A DNA stretch of 64,000 bases, taken from positions 124,001-188,000 of the forward strand of contig NZ_JAGEOK010000018.1 of NCBI RefSeq assembly GCF_017573545.1, given 5' to 3'. Source of the stretch: Actinomadura nitritigenes (GTDB lineage Bacteria; Actinomycetota; Actinomycetes; Streptosporangiales; Streptosporangiaceae). Positions 16,934-24,906 of this stretch are shown piece by piece. The stretch's first letter is position 1; every line of letters starts with the position of its first letter. The notes under the pieces were generated by a model, which had not been told where the DNA came from, searched no databases, and saw only the letters and a list, made by a program, of their open reading frames with translations. The position numbers and the translations under genes are program-made.

Positions 16934-17982
16934 AGGGACCTCCGGGGGAAGACGGTTCCGTCGAAGAGCTTGCGGGCGGTGCGGACGATGCTGGACCGGC
17001 GCACGGACGCGCCGTCGAGCTCGACCGCGACGTCCAGCCGGCCGGTGGGGTGCTCGATGCCCATCGGCGCGCCCGGCGCCGGGAGGTCGGCGAGGTCGTG
17101 GCCGACCGCGCCGTCCATCAGCAGCGCGGTCGCCACGGTGACGGCGCCCAGCACGCCGATCGAGGCGTGCACGCGCAGCGGGATGAAGGTCCGGGTGCAG
17201 ATCGCGCCGCCGTCGCGGGGCGGCGCGACGAGCGTGGTCTTCGGCACGGACGCGTCCGAGACGTCGCCGAGGCCCATCAGCCTCCCGGCGGCCAGCCGCA
17301 GCGACTGGACGCGGTCGCGCAGCCGGGCCAGGTCGGCGGGGTCCTCGTAGCCGGTGGCGCCGAGGTCGGACGCGGCGGCGACCACGACCGGCATCCCGTT
17401 GTCGACGCACGTCACCTCGACGCCGTCGACGACGTCCCGGACGTTGCCGGTCGGCAGCAGCGCCCCGCACGCCGACCCCTCCGTGTCCTCGAAGTCCAGG
17501 ACGATCGGGGCGGCGGTGCCGGGCACCCCCGAGATCGCGGTGTCCCCGTCGTAGTCGACGGCGCCGCCCGGCGTCGCGAACGTCGCGGTCGCGACGCTGT
17601 CGGAGTTGACCATCCGGATCCGCACGCCGCTGCGGTCGGGCCCCGCTGCGACGAGGCCGCGCTCGACCGCGAACGGGCCGATCCCGGCGAGCAGGTTCCC
17701 GCAGTTCTGCCGGTCGGAGACGGCCGGCTCCTCGACGCCGAGCTGCAGGAACAGGTAGTCGACGTCGACGTCCGGCCGCGTCGAGGGGGAGACCACCGCG
17801 ACCTTGCTGGTGAGCGGGTGCGCGCCGCCGATCCCGTCGATCTGCCGGGGGTCCGGCGTGCCCATGACCCGCAGCAGCAGGTCGTCCCGCTCCGCGGGGT
17901 CGGCGGGCAGGTCGTCGGCGAGGAAGTAGGCGCCCTTGGACGTCCCGCCCCGCATCATCATGCAGCGGATCCCGGCGCTCAT
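16930..17982 (-). CDS. galD: 4-Oxalomesaconate tautomerase-like protein (GalD, PrpF family)
   Basis: A 350-residue PrpF-family protein. The family signature MMMRGGTSKGAYFLADDLP near residue 8 closely matches GalD-type tautomerases, which interconvert the keto and enol forms of 4-oxalomesaconate. DRQNCGNLLAGIGPFA and the C-terminal EHPTGRLDV are further family markers. It overlaps both neighbours by 4 bases (ATGA with galC, TTGA with the dioxygenase gene). PrpF proteins can also act on 2-methylaconitate, but the adjacent galB- and galC-type genes favour the 4-oxalomesaconate role. Confidence 0.85.
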   Translation of the reverse strand: MSAGIRCMMMRGGTSKGAYFLADDLPADPAERDDLLLRVMGTPDPRQIDGIGGAHPLTSKVAVVSPSTRPDVDVDYLFLQLGVEEPAVSDRQNCGNLLAGIGPFAVERGLVAAGPDRSGVRIRMVNSDSVATATFATPGGAVDYDGDTAISGVPGTAAPIVLDFEDTEGSACGALLPTGNVRDVVDGVEVTCVDNGMPVVVAAASDLGATGYEDPADLARLRDRVQSLRLAAGRLMGLGDVSDASVPKTTLVAPPRDGGAICTRTFIPLRVHASIGVLGAVTVATALLMDGAVGHDLADLPAPGAPMGIEHPTGRLDVAVELDGASVRRSSIVRTARKLFDGTVFPRRSL

Positions 17983-18677
17983 GACCCGCCGTACTCGCTG
18001 TAGGGGACGTACTCGACGCCCATCCCGGGCAGCCGGTCGCGCAGCCCGTAGCGGTCGAGCCCGAGCTCGCCCTTCTGGAACGCCGCGCGGGTCGCCTGCT
18101 CCTTCTCCTCACGCGTGCGCGCCGCTTCCACCGCGTCGGCGACCTGCTCGCGCGGGACGCGCACCACGCCGTCGTCGTCGGCGAGGATCGCGTCGCCCGG
18201 CCTGATGACCTGCCCTCCGATGGTCACCGGCACGTTGACCGCGCCCGGCGTCGCCTTCACCGTGCCCTGCGCGCTGACCGCCGCCGACCACACCGGGAAG
18301 CCCATCGCGTGCAGGTCGGCGACGTCGCGCACCCCGGCGTCGATCACCAGCCCGCGCACGCCCCGGAACTGCAGCGCCGTCGCGAACAGCTCGCCGAACA
18401 TCCCGTCGGTCGACGGCGACGTCGTCGCCACCACCAGCACGTCCCCGGGGCGGCACTGCTCGACCGCGACATGGATCATCAGGTTGTCGCCCGGCCACGA
18501 CAGCACCGTCACCGCCGTCCCCGCCATCCGCGCGCCGAAGTGCACCGGGCGGATCGCGGGGCCGAGGTAGCCGGTCCGCCCCATGGCCTCGTGCACGGTC
18601 GCGACGCCGAAGCCGCCCAGCCGGTCGACCGCCGCGGCGTCCGCGCGCGGCGGGTCCGTCACCACCACGGTCCTCAC
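17979..18677 (-). CDS. galC: 4-Carboxy-4-hydroxy-2-oxoadipate aldolase/oxaloacetate decarboxylase-like (GalC/LigK)
   Basis: A 232-residue RraA-fold class II aldolase. In the protocatechuate 4,5-cleavage and gallate pathways this enzyme cleaves 4-carboxy-4-hydroxy-2-oxoadipate to pyruvate and oxaloacetate. Motifs are ATVHEAMGRTGYL near residue 26, MIHVAVEQCRPGDVLVV, the catalytic/metal region GLVIDAGVRDVADL, and ILADDDGVVRVP. The GTG at 18677 overlaps the galB TGA as GTGA, and its own stop overlaps the galD ATG. This gives strict coupling along the operon. Confidence 0.88.
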   Translation of the reverse strand: MRTVVVTDPPRADAAAVDRLGGFGVATVHEAMGRTGYLGPAIRPVHFGARMAGTAVTVLSWPGDNLMIHVAVEQCRPGDVLVVATTSPSTDGMFGELFATALQFRGVRGLVIDAGVRDVADLHAMGFPVWSAAVSAQGTVKATPGAVNVPVTIGGQVIRPGDAILADDDGVVRVPREQVADAVEAARTREEKEQATRAAFQKGELGLDRYGLRDRLPGMGVEYVPYSEYGGS

Positions 18678-19411
18678 GCCAGCACCCCCGTCGTCTGCGG
18701 GTACACGCGGACGTACGCCTCGGCCATCGTCTCGTGGGGGAGGCCCAGGTTCGGGCCCGCGTTCCGCTTCAGCTGGACGCCGCGCCGCTTCGCCAGCTCG
18801 GTGTAGTAGTCCCACATGTGCACCTGTGCGGGCAGGCACTCCATCGCCTTGCGCTTGCGCTCGAAGACCGGCGTGATGTCCAGCAGGACGTCCGGCTTGA
18901 AGTCGCACTGCTCCGGCTGGTGCGGCTCGAAGAGGAACACCGGCGGCGCGCCCAGCGGCTCGCCCGGCGCGTCGTACCCGATGGCCTGCGCGAGCACGCG
19001 CGCCTGCATCGCCATCCGCGCCGCCGCCGGGTGGTCGCCGTTGTAGGGGTCGGCGAGCGTGTGGGTCAGCACCACCGCCGGCTCGAACTCCCGGTACACC
19101 CGGACGAGGCGGTCCACCAGCTCAGGCGTTTCCCGCAGCGGGTAGTCGCCGGCGTCCAGGAACTCGATCTCGGCGCCCAGCTCGGCCGCCGCGGCCTCCG
19201 CCTCGCCGCGGCGCAGCGCCTTGATCTCGTCGAGGCCCTTGCCCTCGCGCCAGGCCCGCGCGGACTCACCGCGCTCGCCGTAGCTCAGGCACACGACCTT
19301 CGCCGGGTCCCCGCGCTCGGCGGCCAGCGCGATCGCCCCTGCCGCCCGCCACACGAAGTCACCGGCGTGCGCGCTCACGACGAGCAGCGGACCGACGGCA
19401 TCGGTGCTCAT
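18674..19411 (-). CDS. galB: 4-Oxalomesaconate hydratase-like PIG-L family protein (GalB)
   Basis: A 245-residue PIG-L/LmbE-fold zinc protein. The usual AHPDD motif is replaced by SAHAGDFVWRA, as in GalB-type hydratases rather than deacetylases. The second metal region is HTLADPYNGDHPAAARMA. GalB hydrates 4-oxalomesaconate to 4-carboxy-4-hydroxy-2-oxoadipate. It is the first gene of the operon, has GGAGGAATCTGA before its ATG, and is preceded by a near-consensus promoter overlapped by a GntR-type operator. A sugar or mycothiol-type deacetylase role is possible from the fold alone but is unlikely in this context. Confidence 0.85.
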   Translation of the reverse strand: MSTDAVGPLLVVSAHAGDFVWRAAGAIALAAERGDPAKVVCLSYGERGESARAWREGKGLDEIKALRRGEAEAAAAELGAEIEFLDAGDYPLRETPELVDRLVRVYREFEPAVVLTHTLADPYNGDHPAAARMAMQARVLAQAIGYDAPGEPLGAPPVFLFEPHQPEQCDFKPDVLLDITPVFERKRKAMECLPAQVHMWDYYTELAKRRGVQLKRNAGPNLGLPHETMAEAYVRVYPQTTGVLA

Positions 19412-19466
19412 TCAGATTCCTCCATCGACACACAGAACCACCCCCGAACCAGGGCCGATCACCACG

Positions 19467-19500
19467 ATCCTGAAACCTGTCGCCCAAATTGTCAACAATT
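19467..19500 (-). promoter_or_regulatory. galB operon promoter with overlapping operator
   Basis: On the minus strand a perfect TTGACA (19490-19495) lies 17 bp from CAGGAT (19467-19472), about 56 bp before the galB ATG. The palindrome AATTGT-CA-ACAATT (19487-19500) covers the -35 box, as expected for repression. Its core ATTGTCAACAAT matches the GntR-gene motif at 15134-15145 in 10 of 12 positions. Confidence 0.7.
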
Positions 19501-19557
19501 CTGGCGCTTATCGTGGGAGGTGTTCGCCGCCGCGCGCTCGGGCCGGACGGCGCCCGC

Positions 19558-21429
19558 TCAGGCCGGACGGCGGTCGAGCGCCTCGGCGTCCGCGTCGTCG
19601 TCGGTGAGGAAGCCGCCGGACTGGTGGTGCCACAGCCGGGCGTACGCGCCGTTCGCCTGGAGCAGCTCCCGGTGCGAGCCCTGCTCCAGGACGCGGCCCC
19701 GGTCGAGGACGACCAGCCGGTCCATCCGGACGACCGTGCTCAGGCGGTGCGCGACGACCAGGGCGGTGCGGTCGCGCATCAGGCGCCACAGCGCCTCCTG
19801 CACGAGGATCTCGCTCTCGGAGTCGAGGGCGCTGGTGGCCTCGTCCAGCAGCAGGATCGGCGCGTCCCGGAGGATGGCGCGGGCGAGCGCGACGCGCTGC
19901 CGCTGCCCGCCGGAGAGCTTGACCCCGCGCTCGCCGACCAGGGTGCCGAGCCCGTCCGGAAGCCCGTCGGTGAACTCGGTGACGTGCGCCGCCCGCGCGG
20001 CCCGGAGGATCTCGTCCTCGGTGGCGTCCGGCCGGGCGAAGGCGATGTTGTCGCGCACCGACCGGTGGAACATCGCGGGCTCCTGCGGCACGTACGCGAT
20101 CAGGGCGCGCAGGTCGGCCTGGCGCAGCCGCGCGATGTCCTGGCCGCCGACCAGGATGCGCCCGCCGTCGACGTCCATCAGGCGCAGCAGCAGCCGGGTG
20201 AGGGTGGTCTTGCCGCCGCCGGACCGTCCCACCAGCCCGATCCGGGCGCCCCCGGGGATCTCCAGGTCCAGCTCGTCGAACAGGGGCGGGCCGTCGCCGT
20301 GCGCGAACCGCACCCCCTCGAAGCGGACCGAGGCGTCGGCCGGCGCCGGCGGCTCCGGATCGGGCGGGTCGACGACGGCCGGCGGCGCCAGGAGCAGCTC
20401 GGTGAACTGCGCGGCCTCGGTGAGCGTGCTCTCGATCCGCCGGTAGACCTGGTTGAACTCGAACATGATCCGGGTGGCGTTGGTGTAGTAGGTGAACGTC
20501 ACCACGACGGCCTCCACCCCGAGCCCGCCGCGCAGCGCCACCGCGGCCAGCAGGCCGAGGACGCTCGTCAGGATCGACATCGGCGCGACGATCATGTCGA
20601 CCCGCAGGTTGGCGTAGTCCCAGGAGCGCAGCGACAGCCGGCGCTGCTCGACGACGCGGGTCCGGTACTCCGCGGCCTCCCGCTCCTCGGCGGCGAACGC
20701 GCGGACCGTCTCCATGTTCGTCACCACGTCGGCGACGTGGCCCGACACCCGCACCTTGGCGGCCTCGCGCGCGTCCACCAGCGCCTGCCGGCGGCGGATG
20801 AGCGGCGCGACGAGCAGGCCGGTCAGGACGATCATGCCGAGGAGCACCAGGACCAGCAGCGGGTGGTACCGCCACAGGACCACCGAGGCGAACGACAGCG
20901 GGATCACGTTGGCCATGATCGAGAAGGCGAGCGTGTCGGCGAAGTCCTCGAACCCGCTGGAGAAGTTCAGGATCCGCTTTGTGAGCGCGCCGGCGAAGTT
21001 GTCGTGGTAGAAGGCGGTCTCCTTGGCGAGCAGCTCGTCCATGCCGACGATGCCGAGCCATTCGATGCCGCGGCCGTCCGTCCGGTTCAGGCAGTGCAGG
21101 CCGGCCCGCCAGAACGCCTCGCCCGCCGCCATCAGGCCGGCGAAACCGAGCAGGAAGGGGAGCATCGTGCCGAGGGCGCCGTCCCCGCCGCCCGCCAGGT
21201 GCCCGATCAGGGCGGCCACCACCAGCGGCGTCAGGTAGTACAGGCAGGTGTTCCCGAGGGCGGGGAAGACCATCGCCGGGATCGAGACCCGCCAGTCGCG
21301 GCGCAGCACGGCGGTGTAGTACCGCAACGCGAGCAGCACCGCCCGCCTGCGGGGCGCCCGTCCGTCCTGAAGACCGCTCCGTGCATCTGCCAGAACCACG
21401 CGCCCTCCCCACGCCGCCGCGGACTTCAT
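19558..21429 (-). CDS. ABC transporter, fused permease and ATPase (exporter type)
   Basis: A 623-residue half-transporter. The N-terminal ABC-transporter transmembrane domain (about residues 40-330) contains several hydrophobic helices such as LLVLVLLGMIVLTGLLVAPL. The C-terminal ATPase has Walker A GRSGGGKTTL, signature LSGGQRQRVALARAI, Walker B ILLLDEATSALD and the H-loop VVAHRLSTV. Exporters of this form work as dimers; no second half-transporter is adjacent, so it probably homodimerises. The substrate is unknown. The ATG at 21429 has only a weak GGGGCAGC upstream. It is the nearest same-strand gene upstream of galB, but the strong galB promoter lies between them. Confidence 0.88.
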   Translation of the reverse strand: MKSAAAWGGRVVLADARSGLQDGRAPRRRAVLLALRYYTAVLRRDWRVSIPAMVFPALGNTCLYYLTPLVVAALIGHLAGGGDGALGTMLPFLLGFAGLMAAGEAFWRAGLHCLNRTDGRGIEWLGIVGMDELLAKETAFYHDNFAGALTKRILNFSSGFEDFADTLAFSIMANVIPLSFASVVLWRYHPLLVLVLLGMIVLTGLLVAPLIRRRQALVDAREAAKVRVSGHVADVVTNMETVRAFAAEEREAAEYRTRVVEQRRLSLRSWDYANLRVDMIVAPMSILTSVLGLLAAVALRGGLGVEAVVVTFTYYTNATRIMFEFNQVYRRIESTLTEAAQFTELLLAPPAVVDPPDPEPPAPADASVRFEGVRFAHGDGPPLFDELDLEIPGGARIGLVGRSGGGKTTLTRLLLRLMDVDGGRILVGGQDIARLRQADLRALIAYVPQEPAMFHRSVRDNIAFARPDATEDEILRAARAAHVTEFTDGLPDGLGTLVGERGVKLSGGQRQRVALARAILRDAPILLLDEATSALDSESEILVQEALWRLMRDRTALVVAHRLSTVVRMDRLVVLDRGRVLEQGSHRELLQANGAYARLWHHQSGGFLTDDDADAEALDRRPA

Positions 21430-21682
21430 GCTGCCCCGAACCCTCAGGGGCGGGCGAACACATTTCCGGGTACGGCGCGGGCCGTGGGGAGGCGCGTTCC
21501 GAAAGCGAGGAGGAGCGCCTCCCGGCGCACGTCGAACGCGGGGGAGAAGGGGGGCGCCCCGTCCTTCCGTGCGGCTGCGGGCGCGAACGAGCGCACCCGG
21601 AAACGGGACGACTGTTATGCGCCGCGCGCCCATCCGAATGTGCCGGGCCGGCGCCGCGCCCGAGACGGGTGGTCGGTCCCGG

Positions 21683-22636
21683 CTAGAGGTCGACGGCGAT
21701 GCCCAGCCCGCGCTCGCGGGCCGCGCGGTACACCACGGAGGCCGCCGCGACGTCGAGGGCGGCGTGCCCGGTGGACTTGAAGAGCGTCAGCTCCGCCGCC
21801 GAGCGGCGGCCCGGACGCCTTCCCGCGAGGACGTCGCCGATGAGCCGGGCGCGTGCCGGGTCGGTCCCCTGCAGCTCCCAGGCGCCGGCCGGGGGCGGCT
21901 CGGTCACGGCGCCGGGCCACTCGACGAACAGCGACGCGTCCTCCAGCGTCCCGGCGCCGAACTCCGGGCCGTCGGAGCCGCCGACCGAGCTGAGATGGGC
22001 CCCCTCGCGCAGCCACGAGCGCCGGAGGACCGGCTCCCGGCTGGACGTGCAGCAGAAGACGACGTCCGCCGACCGGATCGCCGCCTCGATCTCGGCCGCG
22101 GACGCACCGGGCAGGTCGGCTGCGAGTCGCTCGGCCTTGCCGGGATCGCGTGCGCCGACCACGAGGTCCACGCCGTCCATCGGCGCGATGAGAGCGATCT
22201 GGGCGCGGGCCTGAACACCGGTGCCGATCACGGCGATCCGGGACGTGGCCGGCCGCGCGAGCGCGCGCATGGCGACCGTCGCGGCGGCCGCCGTCCGCAC
22301 CGCGGTGATCGCCTCGGCGTCCATGACGGCCAGCGGCCGCCCGGTCTCGGCGTCGAAGTGGGCGACGATGCCGCGGTGGGAGCCGTGGCCGCCCGCCGCG
22401 GCGGGCGGGAAGACCGACACGAGCTTGGCGGACAGGCCCAGCCGGGGCACGTAGCCCGGCATCGCCCCGAGCAGGCCGTGCTCCGAGCGGGCCGCGACGC
22501 GCGGCGGCGCGGAGACCTCGCCGGCGGCGACGGCGATGAGGGCGGTGCGCACCGCCTCCAGCACCGCCTCCGGCGGTGCGGCCGCTCTGGTCGCCTCCCG
22601 GTCGAGGACGAGCACGCCGCCTGCGGGGTCAGCCAA
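21683..22636 (-). CDS. Ornithine cyclodeaminase/mu-crystallin family protein
   Basis: A 317-residue NAD(P)-dependent enzyme of the ornithine cyclodeaminase/mu-crystallin family. Family features are AKLVSVFP (the conserved Lys), an AVRTAAAATVAMRALARP segment, and a Rossmann motif IAVIGTGVQARAQIALI. The part that usually reads as an acidic catalytic loop is GGSDGPEFGAG, so the true reaction is uncertain. Options include cyclodeamination, or ketimine or amino-acid reduction. It overlaps the IclR gene by 8 bp in an operon divergent from the amidohydrolase-dipeptidase-transporter operon, so it probably handles an amino acid released by that system. Confidence 0.8.
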   Translation of the reverse strand: MADPAGGVLVLDREATRAAAPPEAVLEAVRTALIAVAAGEVSAPPRVAARSEHGLLGAMPGYVPRLGLSAKLVSVFPPAAAGGHGSHRGIVAHFDAETGRPLAVMDAEAITAVRTAAAATVAMRALARPATSRIAVIGTGVQARAQIALIAPMDGVDLVVGARDPGKAERLAADLPGASAAEIEAAIRSADVVFCCTSSREPVLRRSWLREGAHLSSVGGSDGPEFGAGTLEDASLFVEWPGAVTEPPPAGAWELQGTDPARARLIGDVLAGRRPGRRSAAELTLFKSTGHAALDVAAASVVYRAARERGLGIAVDL

Positions 22637-23393
22637 CGTCGGCTCCGGCGGCCGGACCGGTCAGGGCATGTTGAAGCTCCGCCGTGGCCGCGGTCAGGTG
22701 GTCCTGGAGCCTGGTCAGCGTGGGATCGTCGAACTCGCTGTCCAGGCCGACGATCGTGATCGCGCACAGCGGCCGGCCGTTGCCGGCCAGCACCGCGCGG
22801 CCGAGCGAGGCGATCACCTCCTCGTTGCGCCCGCGCTCGAGCGCGAAGCCCGTGCGCCGGGTCCGCTCGATGTCGGCCAGCAGCTCGGCCCGGCGCGCCG
22901 GCGGATGCCCCTGCTGCTCTGCGGCGCGCAGGTAGGGGATCTGCGCGGCCTCGTCCAGTGCGGAGACGAGCGCCATGGGCCCGGCGAACTTGTGGACGGG
23001 GAGCAGCTCGCCCAGCAGGTCGTTGATCATCGCCAGCCGGGGCGGCCGGACGACGTCGATCACCCGGGCGCCCTCGGGCTCGAGGACCTGCAGGTTCACC
23101 ATCATCGCCGTCCGGTCCGCCAGCTCCTGCAGCACGGGCCGGCCCAGCACGACCAGCGAGTTGGCGGCCGCGGCCTCGGAGAACTGCAGCACCACGGGCC
23201 CCGGCAGGTAGTGGTCCTCGCTGCGCATGATCCAGCCGCGCCTGACCAGGTCCACCAGGATGCGGTAGGCGGTGGCGCGGTGCATCCCCGCCTCGTTCGC
23301 CACCTCGCTCAGCCGGAGCGGGCGGTCGGCCCGCACGACGGACTCGATGAGATCCAGAGCCTTGTCCACGGCAGAGCTCGCCGGTCTGGACAA
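22629..23393 (-). CDS. IclR family transcriptional regulator
   Basis: A 254-residue regulator. The N-terminal winged helix-turn-helix (LRLSEVANEAGMHRATAYRIL) is followed by an IclR-type effector domain (LGRPVLQELADRTAMMVNLQ; GFALERGRNEEVIASLGRAV). I place the start at TTG 23393, which has GGAGGG four bases upstream; GTG 23438 and longer starts lack a ribosome binding site and would overlap the promoter. The promoter at 23437-23464 carries a palindrome between its -35 and -10 boxes, suggesting autoregulation and control of the divergent amidohydrolase operon. IclR effectors are usually small catabolites. Confidence 0.87.
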   Translation of the reverse strand: MSRPASSAVDKALDLIESVVRADRPLRLSEVANEAGMHRATAYRILVDLVRRGWIMRSEDHYLPGPVVLQFSEAAAANSLVVLGRPVLQELADRTAMMVNLQVLEPEGARVIDVVRPPRLAMINDLLGELLPVHKFAGPMALVSALDEAAQIPYLRAAEQQGHPPARRAELLADIERTRRTGFALERGRNEEVIASLGRAVLAGNGRPLCAITIVGLDSEFDDPTLTRLQDHLTAATAELQHALTGPAAGADVG

Positions 23394-23436
23394 CTTCCCT
23401 CCACGGTCGCTGGGCGGGTTTTCCGATTCTTGACGC

Positions 23437-23464
23437 ACATTAGCAGACGTTGCTAATGTTGTAA
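23437..23464 (-). promoter_or_regulatory. IclR-gene promoter with palindromic operator
   Basis: On the minus strand TTACAA (23459-23464) and TAATGT (23437-23442) are 16 bp apart. The palindrome ATTAGCA-N5-TGCTAAT (23439-23457, perfect 7-bp arms) fills the spacer. GTAACAC repeats at 23461-23467 and 23482-23488 lie beside it on the plus strand. The site probably binds the IclR protein and controls both directions. Confidence 0.6.
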
Positions 23465-23547
23465 CACTTGTTGCGCTGTATGTAACACACCTGGTCTGCG
23501 GGGTGGGCCAGCCACCCGGGACCGAGAACGGAGACCGTGCGATCGCC

Positions 23548-24906
23548 ATGACGGACAAGGACGAGCCACCGGTCGCGGGCAACGACCCCGCCCCCGCCCC
23601 CTTCGCCGCCCCCGAACCCGGCCGTGCGACGGCCTACCGCGGCGTCTCGCTGATCGACGGGACCGGCGGCCCCGTCCGGCACGGCATGGCGGTGGTGACC
23701 GACGGGCCGACGATCATCGCGGTCGTTCCCGAGGCCGACCTCGGCGCCTCGGTGCCGTCCGGTGCGGAGACGGTCGACCTGCAGGGCGCGTTCCTGCTTC
23801 CCGGGCTGGTCGACGCGCACCAGCACCTGTCGACCCCGCCCAACCGCGCGCAGGCGGAGGCGCTCATGCGGCGGCAGATCTACGGCGGCGTCACCGCGAT
23901 CCGCGAGATGGCCGGTGACCTGCGGCAGATGGCCGACCTCGCGCGGGCGTCACTGGTCGGCGAGATCCCCGGCCCGGACGTGCGCTGCGCGGCGCTGATG
24001 GCGGGCCCGGGGTTCTTCGACGACCCGCGCACATGGCAGGTGACCCAGGGCGCGACGCCCGGCACCGTCCCCTGGATGCAGGCGGTCGACGCGGACACCG
24101 ACCTGCGGCTGGCGGTCGCCGCGGCGCGCGGCACCGGCGCCGTCGCCATCAAGATCTACGCCGACCTCGACGCCGCGACGGTCACCCGGATCGCCGAGGA
24201 GGCCCACCGGCAGGGGATGCTCGTCTGGGCGCACGCGGCGGTGTTCCCCGCCATGCCCGGCGAGGTCGTCGCGGCGGGCACCGACGTGGTCTCGCACGCC
24301 CACATGCTGGCCCACGAGATTCCCGGCGACCGGCCCGGCGAGTACCGGCGGCAGCGCGGGCAGCTCGCGGACACCTACCGGCGCCTCCTCGACGCGCCGG
24401 TGGACGCCCTCGACGCGCTCTTCGCCGACATGCGGCGCCGCGGCACGATCCTCGACGCCACCGCGAGCCTCGTGACCCGGCTGCCGTCGAGCGCGCCCGG
24501 CGCGGCCGAGCTCGCCCCCGACGTGCTGAGAAGGCTCATCGACCGGGCCCGGCACGCGGGCGTCGCGATCTGCGCCGGCACCGACTACGAGACAGGGCCG
24601 GCGGACCCCTTGCCCTCGCTCCACGACGAGCTGCGCTTCCTCGTCCACGCCATGGGGATGCCGCCGCACGAGGTGATCCGCGCGGCCACCTCCACCGGCG
24701 CCGCCGCCGCCGGGCTCCAGGAGGTCGCCGGCACCGTCGAGCCGGGCAGGCGGGCCGACTTCGTGATCGTCGAGGCGGACCCGTGCGAGGACATCGACCA
24801 CCTGCGCCGCATCGTCACCACTGTCAAGCACGGCCGCCGCTACGACCGGGCGGACTACGACCGGGCCGGCGCCGGCACCCAGGAAGGAGCGCCCCGTGAG
24901 CGCTGA
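23548..24906 (+). CDS. Amidohydrolase (imidazolonepropionase-like metal hydrolase)
   Basis: A 452-residue metal-dependent hydrolase of the amidohydrolase superfamily. The metal motif HxH is LVDAHQHLS after LLPGLVDAH. The bridging Lys is in AIKIYADL, further metal-ligand His residues are in LVWAHAAV and SHAHMLAH, and the catalytic Asp is in CAGTDYETG. The C-terminal EVAGTVEPGRRADFVIV rebuilds the small beta-sandwich. The ATG at 23548 has no clear ribosome binding site; a GTG at 23503 is an alternative. It overlaps the dipeptidase start by 11 bp and heads an operon with an oligopeptide-type importer. A peptide- or amide-bond substrate such as an N-acyl or cyclic dipeptide is possible (inference). 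Confidence 0.85.
   Translation: MTDKDEPPVAGNDPAPAPFAAPEPGRATAYRGVSLIDGTGGPVRHGMAVVTDGPTIIAVVPEADLGASVPSGAETVDLQGAFLLPGLVDAHQHLSTPPNRAQAEALMRRQIYGGVTAIREMAGDLRQMADLARASLVGEIPGPDVRCAALMAGPGFFDDPRTWQVTQGATPGTVPWMQAVDADTDLRLAVAAARGTGAVAIKIYADLDAATVTRIAEEAHRQGMLVWAHAAVFPAMPGEVVAAGTDVVSHAHMLAHEIPGDRPGEYRRQRGQLADTYRRLLDAPVDALDALFADMRRRGTILDATASLVTRLPSSAPGAAELAPDVLRRLIDRARHAGVAICAGTDYETGPADPLPSLHDELRFLVHAMGMPPHEVIRAATSTGAAAAGLQEVAGTVEPGRRADFVIVEADPCEDIDHLRRIVTTVKHGRRYDRADYDRAGAGTQEGAPRER

Noticed and set aside
18674..19411. Mycothiol-type deacetylase (MshB/Mca) identity for the PIG-L protein
   Set aside because: The AHPDD motif is replaced by AHAGD as in GalB-type proteins, and the gene is coupled to galC- and galD-type genes.
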